From Amoebophrya sp. A120 (taxonomy: Eukaryota; Sar; Dinophyceae; Syndiniales; Amoebophryaceae): DNA of 64,000 nucleotides. The stretch lies in the NCBI GenBank assembly GCA_905178155.1, contig CAJINV010000002.1:1029809-1093808 (forward strand). Direction: 5' to 3'. Positions 21,701 to 33,200 of this stretch are shown one piece after another. Below the pieces are notes generated by a model. The model was given only the letters and a program-made list of their open reading frames with translations, did not search any database and had not been told where the DNA came from. Position numbers and translations under genes: made by a program. How positions within the stretch are numbered: position 1 is the stretch's first letter; every line of letters begins with the position of its first letter.

Positions 21701-23010
21701 CGTCATAGTCCTGGTTCGTCAGGTTCTCCAGTCGCAAATATTCCTTGCCAGTTTCCGGATCGGTTGTCTCCCCGCCGTAGTGCGGCGTCCAGTTCTGCAA
21801 GGGGTCTGCGGAATTGGAATATAGTTCCTTGTAATTTTTCGCCTCCACTGGGTCCTTCTTTTTTAAAATGTACCCACTCGCCTCTTCATCGTTCAACACT
21901 TCTTTCACCACGTCTCCCGCGTATGCATTGCAAAAGCACTGTACTAGTAGTTGCAATACAAATTTTTCCAAACGAGTAATGTGGAATTGGATACACGGAC
22001 AAAATTTGTCATGCATGGTTGCAAATCCAAATTAATATAGTACGGGTACGATCCTTTTGCATTGCATACTGCGTGTCCGGCCGCTATTCTGGTCAAATGT
22101 CGCATGTTGGACCGGTGGGTGATCCGGGTTTTGGGGACGGGACTGTGATTTTCATTTTCGGTTAAGGTTCTATATGAAAGAACGTGAAACAATTGCAATT
22201 GGAACAGGAGCTAAATTTGCATTATGCATTTCACCCTAGGTAGAGGCAGCAAGAAATGCTTGCGCCTCGTAGTGCATTGACACAGCACAAGTTAACGACG
22301 TATTTCTATTTACTATATTTTTACCTCAACACCCTTCTGCTCGATCCCGTCCCGATTTTTATCAAATGTAAAAATGTCTGGGTCTGGAAGAATGCAAGAC
22401 TTGTGATGCAGGTTTTCCATGACCCACGAGGTCTGGAATGCGAGACCCAGCATGACAGATTTTTTGAGGTCTCTATCATGCCTTTCCTGCATAAGAAACT
22501 CCCTCTCAACTTCGTCAAAAGCGGACAGCTTTTGGTACTCACGCAAGGCAGATTTTTGCGTCATTCAGATTTAGCATGACAAGATTCAACCTTCCAGACC
22601 CAGACATTTTTACATTTGATAATTTTCATCAAACTACTACACGCCCGCTTCGACGACCCATCCTCACCCGCGTGACTTGCTGTTGCGGACGAACTTTGCC
22701 CATCGTTGGTAAAGTTCCGCTCGATCAGCCGGTCTACGACCACCGCGGGGGAGTCAATTGTCGGGGACTCCGCGGTGCTGGAGGGTACCGCGGTGGACTG
22801 GTTATTGTTGTCTTTTTCGAACGTGTCTACCTCATGATTGCTATCGTTGTTCGCGGTGGGTGAGAAGTTGCCGTTGTGGTTGTGAAAGTTGACGGAGTTC
22901 GGAGGAAGGGGCGGCGTCGCGTCCGCGGGTGGAGGGGAGTCGGAAGTGGGGCTCGCGAAGTGGGCTTGGCGAAGGGATTCCAGTTGGGCGGACGTGATGG
23001 GGCCGCCCAT
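18409..23010 (-). CDS. Gene B: inositol polyphosphate kinase (InsP3 3-kinase-like)
   Basis: IPK-family kinase, expected to phosphorylate inositol phosphates with ATP. ATG at 23010 in context CCCACCATGG. Exons: 23010-22622, 22354-22325, 22142-22069, 21916-21697, 21524-21461, 21220-21149, 20988-20969, 20815-20588, 20388-20335, 20219-19887, 19725-19673, 19505-19428, 19264-19122, 18951-18409; 767 codons, all phases agree. Motifs in order: LENL; FVLDCKLGLRTF, the catalytic DxKxG motif; TKFRWMTIHDSQTT; HEFIGCSLLMVAD (family HEVIGSSLLFV); ALIDLAKT (family MIDFAKT); NHEDGVLFGID. The first ~150 residues and last ~180 are low-complexity extensions, the tail ending in a CFGMCF patch. The usual Pro before DxKxG is replaced. 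Four introns are GT-AG and nine are introners. Its last exon was duplicated downstream (13399-14210). Confidence 0.94.
18957..19121. mobile_element. Introner, family IE-3, in gene B
   Basis: 165 bp; TATCCTGTGCAAAAGTATCG end. Duplication GGTGG/GGTAG, one mismatch. Confidence 0.92.
19270..19427. mobile_element. Introner, family IE-3, in gene B
   Basis: 158 bp; perfect duplication AGGGG. Confidence 0.93.
19511..19672. mobile_element. Introner, family IE-3, in gene B
   Basis: 162 bp; perfect duplication AGTCT. Confidence 0.93.
19731..19886. mobile_element. Introner, family IE-3, in gene B
   Basis: 156 bp; perfect duplication TGCCA. It splits the codons just before the NHEDG motif of the kinase. 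Confidence 0.93.
20220..20334 (-). other. Canonical GT-AG intron of gene B
   Basis: GTACAG to CTCACAG, phase 2, 115 nt. Contains CATGACAAACTCGATTTGTC, a core-motif pair like that inside introners. Confidence 0.85.
20394..20587. mobile_element. Decayed introner, family IE-3, with GT-AG splice sites, in gene B
   Basis: 194 bp with degraded TIRs (TATCCACTGCAAAACCACCG). Duplication ATCTT/ACCTC has two mismatches. Here the intron can be read as 20391-20589 with GT and AG at the same total length, in frame. Confidence 0.85.
20816..20968 (-). other. Canonical GT-AG intron of gene B
   Basis: GTATAAT to CTTATCAG, phase 2, 153 nt. Contains GCATGACAAAT. The short exon before it (20988-20969) is only 20 nt. 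Confidence 0.85.
20994..21148. mobile_element. Introner, family IE-3, in gene B
   Basis: 155 bp; perfect duplication TCTTT. Confidence 0.93.
21226..21460. mobile_element. Introner, family IE-4, in gene B
   Basis: 235 bp; ends TATGGCGTTCTCAA and inverse. Duplication GGTCT/GGTTT. It follows the catalytic DxKxG exon. Confidence 0.92.
21525..21696 (-). other. Canonical GT-AG intron of gene B
   Basis: GTACTTG to ACACATCAG, phase 2, 172 nt. Contains two core motifs (GCATGACAGAAT, GCATGACAAACT). Confidence 0.85.
21922..22068. mobile_element. Introner, family IE-3, in gene B
   Basis: 147 bp; TATGCATTGCAAAAG at both ends. Duplication CCGCG/CTGCG. Confidence 0.9.
22143..22324 (-). other. Canonical GT-AG intron of gene B
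   Basis: GTAAAAATATAG to AATCACAG, phase 2, 182 nt. No TIR; only weak likeness to the introner core motif. Confidence 0.85.
22360..22621. mobile_element. Introner, family IE-1, in gene B
   Basis: 262 bp; IE-1 TIRs; perfect duplication ATTTT. Confidence 0.92.
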
Positions 23011-23349
23011 GGTGGGTGCTGGGAGGGTTTTTATTTCGGTGGCGAGGTGGCAACGCTGCTCGGCCCTGGTGCTGCTGACGGCCCCATTAGCAATAGCATG
23101 TAGATGAAAGTCGATTTTTTTTGTTGTTCACGAACGTCAACAAACAGACCTTTTCCTTTCTCCCTCTCTGTCAGGAGATCGCGATGCTTTGGTCCCATCC
23201 TCCACCACACTCAGGACCGACCTCTTCACGAAGAGGGTCCTCACTTCGGTGTGAGTGAACACAGCTGGCTGGCAGGCTCCAAACAACCTCCGGTAGCCCA
23301 CTTGATAGGTTCCATGACAATCGTGTTCTTCTTCATACACACAAGTACA

Positions 23350-24010
23350 AACTAACGCGGAGCGCGGCATGCTCGCCCCCGACGAATAACGCGAACGGGC
23401 TGCGCGACGGACACACAGGCAAAGCGCGCGGCCCACTGCGACCGCCCTGTAGCCGCTATCGCAATCTTGGGGGCCCGCCAACACAGCCAGCCCACCGGCC
23501 CGCCGTCCGGGGCTTGCGGCAACAATGCGGACCACACAACAACAATGAACCGAGAGGAGGCGCCGGCGCCCGCCACCCCTGGACGGGGTAGGGCATGCCG
23601 GCAAGGCCCACCGCGCGAAGCGGCGCGGCCAAGCGTGGCGCCGCGCGCATTCTGCGCGCCCGAAGTCTGAAACCCCGCCGGGGCAAAGAAAGAAACAGGC
23701 AAACCCACAGGCGCGGCGGCTGCGTCCTGCCCTGCCGATGTTGATCTTAGGGTGGAAGCCAGCGACCGTGGCGCGACGGCTCTTTTGCTTCGGGCCCACC
23801 GCGGAAGAACGCGGCCAACTCGTCGGATTTCCGCACAGTCTGCGATCCCCGGACCGGCTACCATAGCGAACTGGGCCGATTTGCTGACGCCTGGACGCTC
23901 ACCGCCAGCGCCGCGCCACCCGGCGGACGGGGGGGCGCGCGCGGACACGCCAGCCAACGCAAGCGCTTTGCTTCGCGGAGGAATGCCACAGGCTATCCGA
24001 CTTATGGCAC
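23350..24010. other. G+C-rich island 3, between genes C and B
   Basis: High G+C spacer between the stop of gene C (24379) and the start of gene B. Flanks 23011-23349 and 24011-24378 have ordinary composition and no supported gene. Confidence 0.65.
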
Positions 24011-24378
24011 CAAAGAAGTATTTTGTTTTCAGGGATACATACTCTCCTCCGGGAAATCTTCGTGCACTGCATCTCACAAGGCCCTCTCTCCGTTGTTTCG
24101 CTACATGTTTTCGCTCACTAGCCGTAGTAGAAGCCCCTCACCCTCATACCGTGTGAAGATGCAACCTAAGTAGAACAGTAGACTACCTTGGCTGCGTAGC
24201 CAGCTCAATCAGTACCGCGACATGGAGTCTTTTTGTTCACCAGTTTCTTTTCGTCTTCGTTCATCCGTCATGCTGCTGCTCACAAGCACAGCCACCTCCA
24301 GCGTTTCATCACGTCCGCGACAGCACACAGTAAAGTGCCGAGGGAGCAACTGCTGGGCCAAATCAGCAAGCTGCAATG

Positions 24379-27300
24379 CTATTTCATCATTAAATTTCCT
24401 TTTCCACCACCACCAGCCACATTCCCCAACCTCACCTCACCTCCAGAAGATGAACCCCGCTTGTAGTTCTCATACCTCAACTCCTGGTGTCTCCGCATGA
24501 CATATGCCGTCGCGACGAAGAACACGTACTGCATACACATGGCCGCCACCAACTTTTGACTTTTCCCGCTGAGCGCATCACGAAAAATGTTCACCGTCGC
24601 CCCCAGCCCGGCCCCGTACCCGCTTCCGTTGACAAAGACCAACACAAACCCCCACGCGGCGTTAACGTAGTTCGGAAAGTGGTAGCTCACGATCGGGTGG
24701 GTCCAGAACCGGGTTGTAGCGGAAGAGATCTGATTGACGGGGTTCTGTCGTTTTCTTGAAGATAATGTTTCTAGTTCTCCTTCCTCTGCAGCTGAGCCTA
24801 AGTCGTAGTCCTGGTACACTTTCCGATACTCCTATGAGAGTGCACAACTCCCCCTCCCTCTCATTTGTATAGCATCAGCAGCAACAGAAGCAACGCTACA
24901 AATGTAGCTTTTGCATGACAAATCCGTAAGTGGAATGTAGTCCTACTTGGGCGTTCAAAACTTGTTATGCGCAGAGTGGTTAAAGGCCAGGCGTGGATTA
25001 GGTATTTTGCATGACAAATGAGGGGGAGGGGGAGTTGTGCACCGTCATAACTCCTTTTCCATTTTCCCGATCCACATTCCCGAAACCAGAAACTCGAACA
25101 TCAGAAAACCCGCGTTATGACCTGCAAGAGTATCGAACTCGTAGTAATCACAAATTTTGTTTCTCATGCTGAGGAAATTTGTAATGCACTTACACGAGTA
25201 CGATGCTCTTGCATTTCATACGCGTTTAGCAACCCCCAAACCAAGTACTGTTTCTCCAGATCGTGGTATCCAAGAACAAAACTGTGCGAGTGTAACAACT
25301 TTCTTGGAGAAATAGCATCACAAGTTTGGTGCTCTGCATGACACAGAAAACCTGTCATGCGTAGCTAGCATGTGAAAACGCTTACGAAAAGAGCCTCTGA
25401 TGCATGTCCAGCATGACAGGTGTAATTGTCTTGCATCGTCTGCAACACAAAGTTACAGTTACACAGTTTTTTCCTTGCATACGTGCCAGACCGCGACGAA
25501 GAAAAAGATCACCCACACATTCGTGAATTTCCGCTCCCGGCTATCAAGCAAAAAAGTGCTAAATGTGTTTACAGATTGCAGTCACGCATGACAAATCTTG
25601 CCCAGCATGCATGCTATGCAATACAAATTGAAATTTGGGCACCTTTTCTTCATCTGATACATTACTGCATCACAAATTCCGTTGACGTTTTTAACACTTT
25701 TTCTTGTGATACCGGCCGCCTAAGGGGAGGTAGATGTACCTGATCAGCCACTTGTTAAACGAGCAGTGCCAGCTATGGAAGCGTCAGGTTTGAAATCGTC
25801 AAAGTTGAAATAATTTGTAATGCGTAAAATGCGATACAAAAAGTGACTCTATTGCAGAGGACCCACGGGATGCAGATTATAGTCCTGGTAGGGGTCAAAA
25901 GTTGGACTGCTAACTAGCATGACAGAAGGCAGCTCTTTTGCCCTAAACCGCATGACAGACTCGCTTCCAGGACCGGAAAGGTTTGTCATGCACCGACTAC
26001 AAACTGTAGGTCTAACTGGTATCCGTTTTATGCATGACAAACTATTTCAACTTTGACGATTTCAAACCTGACACGTCCATACCAGCCCTGCCAAAATCCT
26101 TGCAGCGTCGTGTTGTTGTTAAAACACCCATTCTGCATGTTTTCCACACAGTCAATATGCGTTGCAAAAGCATCGTACTAGTTTGAACCGCATCATGACA
26201 AATCTTCTCAAGAAGAGAAGTGCAATTTGTGATGCAGATCATTCCGGTAAGAAACTAGATTTGTCATGCAATCTTTCGATTTGTGCGAGTGCGATCTTCT
26301 TGCAATGCATAATCGATCCCCATCAGCAGCGTCCAGAAGCGGAAAAACCGCCAGAGGGTTGCGAATTTCAGCCAGAGGACACAGAGAATCCAGTAAATCA
26401 TCTTCACTGCGAGGTAGGAGGTGTCAGTCGCGTCTGACTGGTGCAGCTTCATTCCTACTGATTGCGTCGAGTCAGTTGATTTTGTCGTGTCGCTTGACGA
26501 AGAGAGCAGTTTCGTCTCCACCGGGGGTTCCAGAGTCGCTCCGGTAAGCCATTTTGGGATGAGAAACTCCGAGCGAATGATGGCGTAGACCGGCATGAAG
26601 TGCAGGAAGAATTCGAGGAGAATGTAGCAGGGGAGAAACTTTCGGAAGAAGTATTTGACGGCAGCAGAAACCGGGATTATTTCTGCTGCAGGTTTTGCAT
26701 GCCCGTCGGCTGTAATTGTTGTGGTTGATATTATCGACGCATTTTTCAAAAACTCGTCGTAACCAATGAGCGGACCCGCGATGTAGAGCGGTGGGTAGAA
26801 CACGTAGGTAAGCAGGTTGGAGTAGGAGAAGGTTGATGGTGATGTCGATGCAGCTGAGTTTGTCATGCTGGTCTTGCTATTTGGCGATCGAGGCGAAGTA
26901 GTTGTTTGTGATGCTGGATTCGCATAATTGTTCTTTCTCGCAGTGCTTCCTGAGCGGTGTCGTACGCCATCACGAACTGCTCTGCTTCCATCTGGAGACT
27001 GTTCGACGTGATTTAGATTTTCGCTTCCACCTCCTGCTGCGGCCAACTCCACATCCCGCACGACAGGCTCATTTCTGTTATTCTCTATTTCCTTCGCGAT
27101 TTCGTCTTTTCTTCTTGCGTAATCGATTCCAAAGGAGAGCAGTTTTATCACGATGAAGCGGCAGGTTACGTGCACGTCCAGAGGCCCGGTCAGCATCGGA
27201 AGTTTCGTTGATTTTGCGGTGTGTGAAAATGGAAAAGTAATTTGTAATGGTGTTTGGCTGATTCTTTTACGGTAACCCACACCGTCGTGAGTGATGCTAT

Positions 27301-28892
27301 ACAGGAGGGCATGATGCAGTCCATCTTAGGAGAGAGATAACACCATCGGGAATAACATGATACACCAAGGTGTTAAAAGACTACGGTTCTCGCCCACTAA
27401 ACTGTTTTCCGGACAATCGCTAGCATACCATCGAGAATAACTTTATCCTCGATGGTGTCCCAAGGGTTTCTAAGCTGCGATCACTATACCCTCGCGTATA
27501 ACTTCATGCAGCATGCTGCCACTGAGGTTGAAGACGTTGGTGTGCCGTTTTTGATACAGCCGCAACATACTGCAGTGCTTCGTACACCGTTCTGCAAAAG
27601 AGTCACACCACGACCATCACAACCGACATTTCCTCTCCCATACTCCCGTCACAACCGCTATTCGCACTGCTTCAAACGTATCAAATGCAAAAATGTCTGG
27701 GTCTGGAAGAATGCAAGTTTGTTATGCTTGTCTGGCATGACTCGAGAATCTGTGTTGCATAGGCACAAAAAGGCCCTCTTACCTGTCACGCAAAAACGCA
27801 GTTTGCCATGCGGAATACGTAAGACATGGCAGCCAAAAAATTTCTCATGCATAGCTTCGTATTGCAGTGCGTCTATCATTTAACTTTTAGCATTCCAAGT
27901 GTCCCGACTCAGACATATTTGCAATCCATAAAACGGTCCTAGCACCATCTCCACCATCTTCGCATCCAAGTACCCGCTAATCGTATTCCAATCCCGCAAG
28001 ACAAACACGAAGACCGCAAACGCCCAGGAGAAAACCCGCGGAAACCGGTTCCATTCCGCTCTCACGACGGAATAAAACACCGTGTAGAGGAAGAGCACGT
28101 AGAGAAAGCCGAGTATTCCGTGGAGGTAAAGCACAAATCCACAGCCCAAAAAGAGCAGAACGTGTTTATTCCGCTTCGAAACCCGGAAGAAAAAGCTGAA
28201 AATCGCCGCAACTAGGAGTAAAATCGGCAGGGATTTCTTGATTTCCCGCCACTGGATGTCCCCGTCGTCACGGCGGATTTGGTTGTCTTGCGGAAATTGA
28301 AGAATAGGCGCAAGTAATCCAGCGATCGCGGCTTCCCGAATTTGGATTGGCGTGATAACTACACTCGGGGGTAGCTCCACAACGCCATTTGGCTTCAACT
28401 GCAGGTACCGTGCGCACTGCGGGGTGTCCAGGCATTGGCCACGAAGTTCTGCGGCGACTCTCTATCAAATGCAAAAATGTCTGGGTCTGGAAGAATGGAA
28501 GTTTGTCATGCTTGTCTGGCATCACTCTCAAGCCTGTCATGCACATTACCCAAAAGCCCTGCTTTTCTGTCATACAGAAGCTCACTTTGCCATGCAGAAA
28601 AGCCAAGACTACAGCACCTCCAAAACTTGCCATGCTTGCCAGTCAGTTGAGGCGTCCTCGTCTTTCTCAACCAGCATCACAAGTTTCCAGACCCAGACAT
28701 TTTTGCAGTTGATACTCTCGGGCCGTCGACGAACAGGAAGTAGGCTAAAATTGCGGTTGCGGAAATCCATTCAAGGTAGTAGAGCGGGCTGGAGGGAGGG
28801 GCGGCTTGCTTCACGTTGATGGTCTTGTAGAAGGGGATTTTGGACGAGCGCTTGTTTTTGGCAGAAGAAATAGCGGTGGACGAGGAAGACAT
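24379..28892 (-). CDS. Gene C: membrane-bound O-acyltransferase, GUP1/HHAT-like
   Basis: MBOAT-family integral membrane acyltransferase; the GUP1/HHAT branch moves acyl chains onto lipid or protein acceptors in the secretory pathway. ATG at 28892. Exons: 28892-28715, 28457-27931, 27673 to about 27624, about 27257-26312, 26150-26082, 25768-25712, 25536-25482, 25261-25221, 25110-25050, 24827-24379; about 810 residues. Several hydrophobic segments. Motifs: FIVIKLLSFGIDY, YPPLYIAGPLIGYDEF, GFWQGWHCSFNKWLIRYIYL, PLGGR, and VWVIFFFVAVWHD with the conserved catalytic His, then LVWGLLN and a C-terminal FVNGSGYG. Eight introns are introners, several placed between adjacent family motifs. One intron (about 27258-27623) has no TIR and its edges are not resolved. 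Substrate cannot be told from sequence. Confidence 0.94.
24833..25049. mobile_element. Introner, family IE-2, in gene C
   Basis: 217 bp; TATGAGAGTGCACAACTCC end. Perfect duplication ACTCC. Confidence 0.93.
25116..25220. mobile_element. Short introner, family IE-3, in gene C
   Basis: 105 bp, the shortest with full IE-3 ends; perfect duplication CGCGT. Confidence 0.9.
25267..25481. mobile_element. Introner, family IE-6, in gene C
   Basis: 215 bp; TATCCAAGAACAAAACTGTG and inverse. Duplication CGTGG/CGTGC. It splits the Asp codon right after the catalytic His. Confidence 0.92.
25542..25711. mobile_element. Introner, family IE-7, in gene C
   Basis: 170 bp; on the minus strand TATCACAAGAAAAAGTG and its inverse (TATCAAGCAAAAAAGTG on plus). 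Perfect duplication CCGGC. Only member of this family in the window. Confidence 0.9.
25774..26081. mobile_element. Introner, family IE-5, in gene C
   Basis: 308 bp; TATGGAAGCGTCAGG and inverse. Perfect duplication CCAGC. It separates FWQGW from HCSFN. Confidence 0.93.
26156..26311. mobile_element. Introner, family IE-3, in gene C, older
   Basis: 156 bp; duplication GTCAA/ATCGA with two mismatches, yet element plus 5 still keeps the frame. No GT-AG solution at that length. Confidence 0.88.
27258..27623 (-). other. Unresolved intron of gene C with internal hairpin
   Basis: No frame stays open across this stretch. It contains CATTACAAATT near its 3' side and an imperfect palindrome (CATCGAGAATAACTTTATCC then TCGATG) near 27431. 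Edges given are the GT and AG that satisfy the phase, not proven. Confidence 0.4.
27679..27930. mobile_element. Introner, family IE-1, in gene C
   Basis: 252 bp; perfect duplication AAACG. Confidence 0.92.
28463..28714. mobile_element. Introner, family IE-1, in gene C
   Basis: 252 bp; perfect duplication CTCTC. Confidence 0.92.
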
Positions 28893-29129
28893 CTTGTTCC
28901 AGGAGACTAGAACTACGCAGTGGATTTAGATGCTGTTTTGCAAAATACGGTGACAGATACCCCCACGACATCGCTTCAAGTGATACATCAAAACGAAAAC
29001 GCCAGAAGAACTCCTCTCGGGTTGATGAACCGGAAATACCGATCTAGATGTGAGTGGTGCTGCACCACTGGCAGGGCCAGAAGAAAATACCTTCAAACAG
29101 GAACACTCCCTGGAACACGACAAAGGGAA

Positions 29130-30050
29130 AGTCACATATCAGAGCCACAGGGGGCGCTCAGAGCCAGCGTCCCAACGCAATGGGCGCTGGCTTGGGAGGT
29201 CCGAAGACCCTTCCAATGCAGTCACAGAGGTCAAAATCCGCGGCAGCCAACGCGCTGCCCTGTTGCCGGAGAATAGAGCGCCACAACGAACTCACAGTCT
29301 CGGTGGCCGCGCTATGTGTGTTAGATAGCGCGCGCGGCCCGCCGCATCGGCCAGAAGACAAACTCGCTGCGGCCCGCGAAATTATCTCCGCCTCTTGGGC
29401 CCGACCGAGAAGTGGGCGCCTGGTAGGGCGGGATGCGCGCATTGCATAAAACCTGGGCCACGCGCACGGGCCGCCCCTCCCAATGCAGCCGGCGGCCGAA
29501 GCATGCGGCGGCAAAACCAGCAAGCGCGCGCCGGGGAAGGCGGGCCCCGGCGAATCGGGCCGCCTTGGTTCGCACTGAACACAGGGAGGCGGGGCGTCCG
29601 GGGGGGCACCAATCAAAAGAAGAGGCGGCGGCATCTCGCCGCTTGGGCTCTCTCTGACAAGATGAGCGGGCCGGCGGGTGTGGTGTTGGCACGTGAAGAC
29701 GGCCTCCATCAGTTCCGTCGGCAAGGTCCACCGAAACAGCGCGCGGCGCCGGGTCCTTCATTCTGATCTTCGCTAGCAAGTCCATCGCCGCACAAGTAGC
29801 GGACCGAAGCCACGGGAGCAAATGCCCGCCGGCGCCGATGAAGGTGAAATCGCAAAGGGCTGGCGCCGGGCGGGCTAAGGCCAACGGGCCCCGGTGTCCT
29901 TAGGGCTACGGCCGTCGCCGCTTCCCGGCTGCGACCCGCGCTCCTCGCTGCGCGCCTTGCAGACTAAGTACCCGGCCCGTCGCATTGCTCGCCGCCGCCG
30001 CGGCTGCCTCAAATCACTCCCGCCCGGCCGCCATCTTTTCACACTTTCCA
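29130..30050. other. G+C-rich island 4, between genes D and C
   Basis: High G+C spacer; long ORFs on both strands follow composition. Flanks 28893-29129 and 30051-30230 show no supported gene. Confidence 0.65.
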
Positions 30051-30230
30051 GCTCCTCCTAAGTTCGAAGCTGAGTTATGGGAAAGGATCAGGCTGCGCGG
30101 TCTCTTAGAATCAAACAAAACATCTTCTCTAGGAAGTGACTCTCTGCTCACACAAGTAACGCTCTCAAGAACGCATGTGCCACTCAATCATAAAAGTCTT
30201 TCTGAAGTCGTACTCAGAGGTCAGCCGGTA

Positions 30231-33200
30231 CTATGGCAAAATACTCACATGAACGAGGGATACAACCTCGCCGCGTCTGACCAGAACATCGACGGAAAAT
30301 TTTATGAACAAGCAACAGCGGATAGGTTTTGGTGCTGCTCTTCCTGACAGGGGGAGCAAGAACGACGGCTGGCAGAAATAGTGTGGTGATTCGATGGTGC
30401 TGTTGTTGTTGTTTCCAACGCAAGATATGCTGTTAATTATGGTCGTGCACGTGCTCGTGCAATTCATGTTTTTCTTTTCATCGTTTTTACTTTCAATCGC
30501 CTCAACAACAATGTTGCACCCAAGACCCTCCTCCACATCACCGCTATAATGATTTTCCATCAAAATCCGCCTCATCGACTCAAACTCGGATTGTTGTCGA
30601 GGCAGATGTTCGAGTAGCACAGATGGCAGTCTTATCCAGTAGAAATAAACTTTTGCGCACACTGTCGTCCAGTTTGTATTGCATGTCCCGGATGAAAATC
30701 AGATAAACAAATCTTCTACTTATGCAATCATGCGGAACATGCAATACAAAGATGGCGCCAAGGATGTATGCCCATCTTCCTCTCTTCCTAACTTGGTCGT
30801 GTCGCCGCAGATTTGGTCCACATTCTTCGAGCAGTCGCTGTTTGGATTTTTTTCAAAACGAAATTTGTCATGCATCGACGCCACGAAAGTGCCCCCATGC
30901 AAAGCCAAAACCTGCATGACAACCTACTTCCACAACAACATCAAAAAAGAAATTCCCACTTACTCGTCCTTGCAGCCGATCTTTCTGCACACGCCCATCC
31001 TATGCAGGAAAAAAACTGTGTAAGTGTTAATCTGTGATGCAGAAAATGCAAAACAGTTATACTTGTCATGCTCGACACGCATGATCGGCTCCATTCCTAT
31101 GTGTTTTCCCTTACTATCTGTGCATGACAAGTTTTTCCTGTCATGGCAGACGAACTTGTGATGCTGTTTTCCCAAAAGACTTACACCAACACAGTTTTTT
31201 TCTTGGATACTTCCCACACGTCGCGCAGTACACCGTACAACCGTCAGTATGCATTACAAATCGTTGTACTTGTATGATTCGCATTTGTGCATGACAGATC
31301 TGGTTGCTTAGCAAAATTGTGCATGACAAATTTCTTTTTCTACTTTCTTGCAAATAAAAACTTGTCATGCGAACCATACTAGCTACGATCCTGTTGCCAT
31401 GCGTAATCAGAATCCGTCAGCAAATCCGTTCTTTCCCCAAACCATTCCGCGGTTTTCCCACTGGCGGTCTCCTTACTCGCATCATCTGCAAAAGTATCGC
31501 ACAACTCGTTGTAGTTCTATGACTATGTTGCACTTGTGCATGACAAATCCTGCTTTCTACCGGAACCAGCATGACAAATTGCATTTCTGTTCTTGAGAAG
31601 ATTTGTGATGCGATTCATACTAGTACGATACTTTTGTGATGCATAACTTGTTGCCTTGCACTCGCCAAACACGACCTCGTCCATGAGCTTTTTCTTGTCG
31701 TACCGAACCGACGCGGTTATCCCTCCGGCGGTTAACAGAGTCTCCATGTTATCCCCGTTGCCGACCTTGCTTTCCAGGTCGTCGCAGCTCATGGCGGTCA
31801 CGGTGCCGTTGTGGTAGAAATGCCGGTCGATCATGGAGCGCGGGTATGAATTGCAAAAGTATGGTATCGTACTCATATAAGTGCATTACAAATTTTCTCA
31901 GCATGAGAAATAAAATCTGTAATGCTGATTTACCTCAAGAAAAAGATTTGTAATGCATGATTTCCATACGAGAACGAGTACGATACTTTTGCACAGGGTA
32001 GCGGGGTAGTGGTGGTCGTGGCGAGAAAAGCGGCGCAATCCCCGTAGCCCGGGTAATTCACGGTGAGCTTCTCGGTGCCTGCCGCTAGCTGGACGTTCCC
32101 GTCGCAGTCGTACTGAAACTTGTTGTACGCGCGGTGACAGGTCGGAAGAATCGCGGCACACCTTCCCTTATTCTGTGCAAATTCATCGTGCTCGTCTTAA
32201 TTGCAGTCGTGCAAGACAAATTTCTTTTTCAAGCTAAATCAGCATGATGACAAATTTATTCATTTCTCATGCTGACCTAATTTGTATTGCAATACAAATA
32301 CTACGACGAGTACGATACTTTTGCAATTCATATCCCTCGTAGGTCGGCGGATTGATCTTGTACGTGTCGGTTCCTTCGTATCCAAAGCAGGCGAGGTAGT
32401 ACCTATTGATCAGTGTAGGTTGGATTTTGTCATGTGAAATCTCTAGTGGAGAAAAACAAAAATCTGTCATGCATGTAGCGGAATCTTCATCAAGATGAAA
32501 TAAAACATCACTAGATTCAATACGCCAAGCAGCTCTGCTGGCAGACATCCGGATTCGAGGCCGTGCTGACCGCAAGGCAAATGTTACTCACGGTTTGCCC
32601 AACCGTTGTGCGCTGTTCTGATTTCTGCACAGTTGTAGTTGTTTCCTCGCGTTGCATCAGGCTTCCGGGCGAAGATGCAGTTCGTGAAGCGGAGTCTGAT
32701 GGTTTTGTTCTGCTAGAAGTACTTCCTGTTGTTGCAGCCGCTTGTGTTGCGGAGGTTTCGGCTGCTGCTGCTGCTGTCGGATCTTCTTGTTTTTCATATT
32801 CATTTTCATTGCCAGCTTCCTTTTGTTCGGCTTCCCCTTCACCGCCTTCTGCTGCTCCGTTTTCTCGATCCAACAGAGCAAATGTGCTGTCCGTTGTTGT
32901 GACCGTCGCCCCTTGGGGTTTGATGTCCATGTCCACTATGGTGGCGGAAACAGCCGAGGCGGAGAGGAGAAGGGAGGAGAATTTTGAAAATTTGCTTCTT
33001 GAAGCCGACACGCGTCCGACACAGGAAGACGTCGACATGGTCGTCTTCATCTTGCTGCGCGATTTATCATTTTCTGAGTTGTTCTTGTAATTGTCACTTT
33101 GTCCTCGCATGATCCTCGTCTTGCGGGCGTCGTGCACCTGTGCAAAAAGATCATAGCGGCCACATGGAATTCCAATTCGGTCTCCTGGCCGATTTCGTTT

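Noticed and set aside
27488-27515. loxP-like ATAACTTCATGCAGCATGC
   Set aside because: Only a few bases match and there is no second inverted arm; it lies in an intron of gene C.
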